NCBI RefSeq assembly: GCF_003355005.1
Contig: NZ_CP029985.1
Coordinates: 2,998,501-3,062,500 of the forward strand
Origin: Sphingomonas sp. FARSPH
Lineage (GTDB): Bacteria; Pseudomonadota; Alphaproteobacteria; Sphingomonadales; Sphingomonadaceae
Direction of reading: 5' to 3'
Length of the DNA stretch: 64,000 nucleotides
The notes under the pieces are model-generated. The model worked only from the letters and a program-made list of their open reading frames with translations. It searched no databases and was not told the DNA's origin. Numbering within the stretch: position 1 is the first letter of the stretch; each line of letters opens with the position of its first letter. This document shows, in pieces, positions 59,997 through 64,000 of this stretch. A program made the position numbers and the translations under genes.

Positions 59997-60625
59997 CCGC
60001 GCCGGCCCCGCAGGCGGTGCCAGACGAACCAGATCACGCCGGCAAGGAGGACCGCCGCCAGCGCCGCATCAAACTTGTGGAATAGCGGGGACAAGCGCGG
60101 ATCGCTGTTCCAACTGCGTCCGAGCATCATGCCGATGTAGGCCAGCGCGAAGCACCAGGGCCACGACACCACAAAGGTGTAGAGGTGGAAGCGAACCAAC
60201 GGCATCCTCGCGATCCCGGCCGGCAGCGCGATGAACGAACGGATGCCGGGAAGCAGGCGGCCGACGATCACCGCGGCGCCGCCGTACCTTCCGAAGAAGC
60301 GTTCGGCGCGGTCGACGTCATGCGTCGTCAGAAGCAGCCATCGACCGTAGCGTTCGACGAAGGGGCGGCCGCCGTGACGGCCCGCCTCGTAGGCAAGCAC
60401 GGATCCGAGATTGCAGCCCAGCGCTCCCGCGGTCGCGACCAGCCAGAGGTCCAGCCGACCCGTCGAGACCAGATAGCCCCCGAACGGCATGACGACCTCG
60501 GAGGGAAGCGGAATGCAGGCGCTTTCGATCGCCATAAGTCCGAGAATGCCGAGATAGCCTCCGGCCGAGATAGCCGCGACGATCCACATGGCGAGCGACG
60601 AGATCAGAGCGTCGATTGCCCTCAT
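59993..60625 (-). CDS. DedA family membrane protein
   Basis: 210 residues from ATG 60625. DedA/SNARE-associated features: GYLGILGLMAIESACIPLPS, E-V-V-M-P-F-G-G-Y, GALGCNLGSVLAYEAGRHGG, and FFGRYGGAAVIVGRLLPGIR followed by SFIALPAGIARM, FHLYTFVVSWPWCFALAYIG. Family members are lipid flippases/transporters needed for envelope integrity and acid/base tolerance. Coupled with the PAP2 phosphatase gene downstream. Confidence 0.9.
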   Translation of the reverse strand: MRAIDALISSLAMWIVAAISAGGYLGILGLMAIESACIPLPSEVVMPFGGYLVSTGRLDLWLVATAGALGCNLGSVLAYEAGRHGGRPFVERYGRWLLLTTHDVDRAERFFGRYGGAAVIVGRLLPGIRSFIALPAGIARMPLVRFHLYTFVVSWPWCFALAYIGMMLGRSWNSDPRLSPLFHKFDAALAAVLLAGVIWFVWHRLRGRRG

Positions 60626-61164
60626 TGCCGACCCTCCCACACGAAATGGCAAGCCGCAACGGCCGCCTCGCAAACGCAGCGCGTCGCCGCGAAGGCTTCG
60701 CCGGTGCAAAGCTTCGGCCTGCGCCGTGCCGGCAGAGCTCCCGCCGCTCGCTCTCCAAATCGGTCCTTCATCTGCGTTACTAGGGCCTCCACTATCGCCG
60801 CAGCGGCTCCGCCGTCCCCGTGCGCCTGATCCTGCCACGCCAAACGTCGACCGGCCGCGATCGGCCCCCTTAGGTCAACCCTGTCACAGCAGCGGGCACT
60901 TGAAATCCAGGCAGAGACGCCATCAAGCTGTTCTCCTGTTCTGGTATGAATGACGCCGACGTCGCGCAGGGATGACGCGGTTGTTGCCATCGTCAACGCG
61001 GTTGCCGAGTCTTTGGCAACATTTTCACGCGCATGCCCGTCGATGCAGGGAACGGCCGGGACGCGATGGTCGACGATCATCGAACTGGACGCCCGTCGTC
61101 TGATTGCGGACGACAGGCGGCGGCTAGTAGGGTGGCGGCGCCCGAGGGTATGGAGGTCGGATAC
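60626..61164. other. Intergenic region without a supported gene
   Basis: A minus-strand ORF (60622-61080) ends in an ATGA overlap with the DedA start, but its product is Cys/Arg/Ala-rich with no signal peptide or family features. I do not call it. Plus-strand frames in this stretch are also unconvincing. Divergent promoters for DedA and DUF347 genes must lie here. Confidence 0.5.
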
Positions 61165-61965
61165 ATGGACGGACGGCGGTCGACGATCAGCAAGGTCCCC
61201 GCGGTGACCCTGGGCTTCTGGGTCATCAAGATACTCGCGACGACGCTCGGCGAGACGGGCGGCGACGCCGTCAGCATGAGCTGGCTCGGCGAGACCACGC
61301 CCGAGGCCGGCAGCAACGGACTCAACGGCTATCTCGTCGGAACCGCGATCTTCGGCGTGCTGCTCGTCGCCCTGGCAGCCCTGCAGATCCGGGCGCGGCG
61401 CTTCAATCCGTGGCTCTACTGGGCCACCATCATCGCATCGACCACCGCCGGAACCACGCTGGCGGACTTCGCCACCCGCTCGATCGGCCTCGGCTATCCC
61501 GGCGGATCAATGCTGCTGCTCGGCCTCGTGCTCGCCTCGCTGTTCACCTGGCACCGCGCGCTCGGGACGGTCGACGTCGACGCCGTCGACAACCCCCGGG
61601 CCGAGACGTTCTACTGGATCACGATCACGTTCTCGCAGACGCTGGGCACGGCGTTGGGGGACTGGGTGGCCGATGGCCCACTCGGATATTCCGGCGCGGC
61701 GCTACTCTTCGGCGCGGCGCTCGTGATGCTGGCCGTGCTCCATTTCAGCAACGCCGTCTCCCGCGTGATCCTCTTCTGGGCGGCCTTCATCCTCACCCGG
61801 CCGCTCGGCGCGACCGTCGGAGACTTCCTGGACAAGCCCGTCGCGAAGGGCGGTCTCGAATTCAGTCGGTCGCTGGCCACCGCGGTCCTGGCGACCGCGA
61901 TCGTGCTCCTGATCCTTCTCGTGCCGCGAAGAGCGGGCGGACGACATGGCGGCGGGCACGACTGA
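61165..61965 (+). CDS. DUF347 membrane protein with four internal repeats
   Basis: 266 residues from ATG 61165 (GGAGG 9 bases upstream). Eight or so membrane helices in four units, each starting with a similar motif: KILATTLGETGGDAVSM, TTAGTTLADFATR, SQTLGTALGDWVAD, RPLGATVGDFLDKP. This T-L-G-x-x-x-G-D signature is DUF347 (COG4705), a family of unknown function, once linked to metal tolerance. Stands between an unannotated region and two small membrane proteins. Confidence 0.82.
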   Translation: MDGRRSTISKVPAVTLGFWVIKILATTLGETGGDAVSMSWLGETTPEAGSNGLNGYLVGTAIFGVLLVALAALQIRARRFNPWLYWATIIASTTAGTTLADFATRSIGLGYPGGSMLLLGLVLASLFTWHRALGTVDVDAVDNPRAETFYWITITFSQTLGTALGDWVADGPLGYSGAALLFGAALVMLAVLHFSNAVSRVILFWAAFILTRPLGATVGDFLDKPVAKGGLEFSRSLATAVLATAIVLLILLVPRRAGGRHGGGHD

Positions 61966-62166
61966 TCGCCGGCATCCGGGGCGCAACGAGGCATACCCAC
62001 CGCAGATGATGCCAGCTTCAAATCGAGGCGCTCGGCGAGCGTTACCTCGAGCCAACACACCCCACCGCAGCTACCAGATTCGGGCAATCTGCATCGTCCC
62101 ATTGTCCGGCCACGTCGGCCCACCTGCTCCCTTGCCCCAAGGCGCAATCGCCCTATTCTGTCATGC

Positions 62167-62673
62167 ATGCGTAATACACGCCGTCCCGGCAGGAAGCCCC
62201 TCTTCTTTGCTGAGGTTGGGCTAGCTGGAGGCGCGGCGATCCACCTCGCTGCCTGGACAGCCGGTCCGTCATGGGTCGAGGCGCTCGGCGCCCCATCTTC
62301 GATCGTCGCTTCCACTGCAGCAAGGAGCCCCGCCGCCGCCATCGGCACCAGCGTCATCGTCGCCATCCTCGTCGGCCTCGCCCTCTGCTGCCGGTCGGTT
62401 TCGGTCGTCGATCGCGGTGCGGGCAGGCGGCGGCACATCCTCGGCGTCGCGGCAGCGCTCTTCGTGGCCAGAGGGCTGCTCGTGATTCCCTACTGGCTGT
62501 CGGGGACGCGGGAATGGCGTACGCCCATCGGCCATTTCGCCGTGACCGGCCGCTGGTTCGCTGAAGGCTCGATCGTCGTGCTGGCGATAGGCGTGCTGAT
62601 CGGCATCGGCCTGATCAGATCAGGTCGGGCCGAAGGGTCCCAGGTGCTGGCGGATCCCCGATCGAGCCGATGA
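62167..62673 (+). CDS. Hypothetical membrane protein
   Basis: 168 residues with four likely membrane helices (about 12-32, 56-76, 88-108, 138-157). The signature region PYWLSGTREWRTPIGHFAVT followed by GRWFAEGSIVVLAIGVLIGI has no known name. Overlaps the next small gene (ATGA at 62670). Possibly a DUF3995-like protein; weak. Confidence 0.6.
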   Translation: MRNTRRPGRKPLFFAEVGLAGGAAIHLAAWTAGPSWVEALGAPSSIVASTAARSPAAAIGTSVIVAILVGLALCCRSVSVVDRGAGRRRHILGVAAALFVARGLLVIPYWLSGTREWRTPIGHFAVTGRWFAEGSIVVLAIGVLIGIGLIRSGRAEGSQVLADPRSSR

Positions 62674-62858
62674 AGGCACTATTCTGGAGCGCCGTGATCA
62701 GCGTCGTCGCTGTGCCGATCGTGGCCGCGATGATGGTGGTCGTGTCCCGGCGTAATCAGATGGGCGCATTGACCGCGTCCAGACCGCTTATATTTTCTAG
62801 TTGGCCCGCGACCGGGGTGTTGGTGGCCGCCGCAGTGGCGATGATTGCCGTCCGGTGA
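62670..62858 (+). CDS. Small membrane protein
   Basis: 62 residues, two helices (ALFWSAVISVVAVPIVAAMM and ATGVLVAAAVAMIAV) with a short basic loop. Starts in an ATGA overlap with the preceding gene, so likely a partner of that membrane protein. Not recognised. Confidence 0.55.
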   Translation: MKALFWSAVISVVAVPIVAAMMVVVSRRNQMGALTASRPLIFSSWPATGVLVAAAVAMIAVR

Positions 62859-62995
62859 CTTGGCTCTACGACGGACTGACGTCACCTTAAGGCAGCGTTC
62901 GCGGACCCGGCCGACCTAGGCGAGCTCGTTCACGCTCCCTGAAGTAGCAGGATCGAGGGCGCGAACATGCGCCACCGCTCGATCCCGCTCAGCGG

Positions 62996-63277
62996 TTACT
63001 TCTTGACGGCGTCGTTGAGCGCGTCCGCCTGGTTGGCGGCATCGCTGCGAACCTGGTCTGCACGGTTGTCGAGAGCTGCGGCGGCGTTGTCCATTTTGTT
63101 GGCGGCTGCACCACCCATGTTGTTCGCTTCGTCACGCATCGCGCTGGCGTTGTCCTGCATGGCATCGGCCTTGTTATCGGCGACCGAGAGCACATTGTCC
63201 GCGCCTTGCGTATTGTGATTGCACGCACTCAGGAGTGCCAGGCTGCCCAAAGCAGCGCAGATCAACTTCTTGTTCAC
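62996..63277 (-). CDS. Small lipoprotein with Ala/Asp/Asn-rich repeats
   Basis: 93 residues from GTG 63277, which has AGGGGA upstream. Lipobox LALLSAC at residues 13-19. The rest is one long amphipathic helix with repeats of the pattern N-x-A-D-x-x-x-D-x-A (VADNKADAMQDNASAMRDEA, NKMDNAAAALDNRADQVRSD). Resembles Lpp-like or stress-induced outer-membrane lipoproteins of sphingomonads. Probably outer-membrane anchored. Confidence 0.75.
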   Translation of the reverse strand: MNKKLICAALGSLALLSACNHNTQGADNVLSVADNKADAMQDNASAMRDEANNMGGAAANKMDNAAAALDNRADQVRSDAANQADALNDAVKK

Positions 63278-63720
63278 GATGGTCCCCTCTCTAGACGCTG
63301 CACTTCGCAGCCGCCTTTGCATCGCGCCATTCGCGTTCACAGGCAATATGCCCCATAGCAATGGCCGCCACCCCAGTGACGTGATATATAAAGGGGCCTG
63401 GCGAGAACCGGGTGGGCCGTTGAGCACGAAGCTCCCAAGCGCGTTCGACGGCCCTGCTTGCCAAGATCGTTCCTAGGCGGCGCGGCTCGCGCTGTGGTCG
63501 AAACGGATCGTCAGGTCTCTGTTGCGTCGCGCGTTAGCAGGACGCCGACAAATGAGGGGCTACGATTTTCTGCTACTGAGCGCGCTGTCGGCTTTAGAAA
63601 GCGTTTTTTAAGCGTTGGCCGAAAAGCCGCTGATGGCCGGCGGTGATGACGCATTTGTCATGGAACGGCGCGCATTGATCACGGCTTGAGGTAGCTCACG
63701 TTCACCATCGGAGCTTTCAC
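63278..63720. other. Intergenic region without a supported gene
   Basis: Divergent promoters for the lipoprotein and for the small exported protein at 63721 must lie here. A plus-strand frame at 63458-63646 has no features. No hairpin of note. Confidence 0.5.
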
Positions 63721-63921
63721 ATGCGCATCGCACTCGCCATCATCGCCGCCGCAACCCTGAGCGCCAGTCCGGTCTACGCGAAGGGTTGCGTCCGCGGGGC
63801 AGCGGCCGGCGGCGTTGCCGGCCACATGGTAGGCAAGGGCCATGGCATGGCCGGTGCGGCAGCAGGATGTGCGCTGTCGCATCACCACTATGCGAAGAAA
63901 GCCGCAAAGATGAAGAAGTAA
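63721..63921 (+). CDS. Small exported glycine-zipper protein
   Basis: 66 residues. Sec signal peptide (1-20, ASPVYAKG), then a short Gly/Ala/His-rich segment GAAAGGVAGHMVGKGHGMAG with G-x-x-x-G spacing like glycine-zipper domains, two Cys, and a Lys-rich tail (AKKAAKMKK). Common in sphingomonads; may insert in or line the outer membrane. ATG 63721 follows GGAGCTTTCAC. Confidence 0.7.
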   Translation: MRIALAIIAAATLSASPVYAKGCVRGAAAGGVAGHMVGKGHGMAGAAAGCALSHHHYAKKAAKMKK

Positions 63922-64000
63922 GGCGGGCTGGACGTAGCCTATGCGTTGGGACGGTCTGCCCGTCCCGACATCTTCAAGGAGTACGCGCTTTTGGGCCGAG

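Noticed and set aside
60622..61080. Minus-strand ORF of 152 codons overlapping the DedA start by ATGA
   Set aside because: Product is rich in Cys, Arg and Ala with no domain, signal peptide or ribosome binding site; the overlap is likely chance.

Overview
The window looks like an alphaproteobacterial chromosome (or large replicon) of the Sphingomonas type. The evidence is high GC with GC-rich third codon positions, two large TonB-dependent receptors, many short-chain dehydrogenases, a FixL/FixJ-like pair, an HWE-type kinase, and a short intergenic repeat of a kind I associate with sphingomonads. No rRNA, tRNA or CRISPR array was seen. This assignment rests on gene content only.

Layout. 1-3.8 kb: ion homeostasis (K+ channel, a frameshifted DUF389 protein, NhaP-type antiporter). 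4-9.6 kb, minus strand: a Pls/PosA-type nonribosomal peptide synthetase with its own phosphopantetheinyl transferase, then a MliC-like and a Pal-like lipoprotein. 9.6-14 kb: KdpD/KdpE-like pair, DUF2062 protein, NhaA. 14.8-17.2 kb: two SDR genes divergent from a TetR regulator. 17.3-31 kb: accessory region with decayed LysR, SDR and integrase genes, an unrecognised two-gene cassette whose second protein looks like a PD-(D/E)xK nuclease, an intact IS66 element inside a dispersed repeat, and a cassette with CorA, a methyltransferase-like protein and a diaminopimelate decarboxylase. 31-40 kb: probable catabolic locus (TonB receptor, FAD-linked hydroxyacid oxidase, MFS transporter, AraC and GntR/FCD regulators, SDR, carboxylesterase) with twin operator-like sites before the receptor. 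41-45.4 kb: five overlapping genes (hydrolase, ABC ATPase, permease, DesK/DesR-like pair). 45.7-53.5 kb: a Fap-like functional-amyloid locus and a cluster of regulators. 54-64 kb: SDR, IS6-type transposase remnant, second TonB receptor followed by a GH51 arabinofuranosidase remnant, PAP2 phosphatase and DedA proteins, DUF347 protein, and small envelope proteins.

The most interesting region is 45.7-49.9 kb. Three exported Asn/Gly/Ser-rich proteins sit with an exported C39 cysteine peptidase and, facing them, a coiled-coil plus beta-barrel outer-membrane protein. That is the part list of the Pseudomonas Fap amyloid system (FapB/C, FapD, FapF). Two of the small proteins carry, after a Sec signal peptide, a textbook double-glycine leader of the type C39 peptidases cut, which suggests two-step maturation. 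An intrinsic terminator after the first subunit gene could set subunit ratios. Second in interest is the Pls/PosA synthetase: its hand-read specificity code (D-L-E-D-I-G-S-V-V-K) is close to the lysine code, pointing to a lysine-type homopolymer or conjugate.
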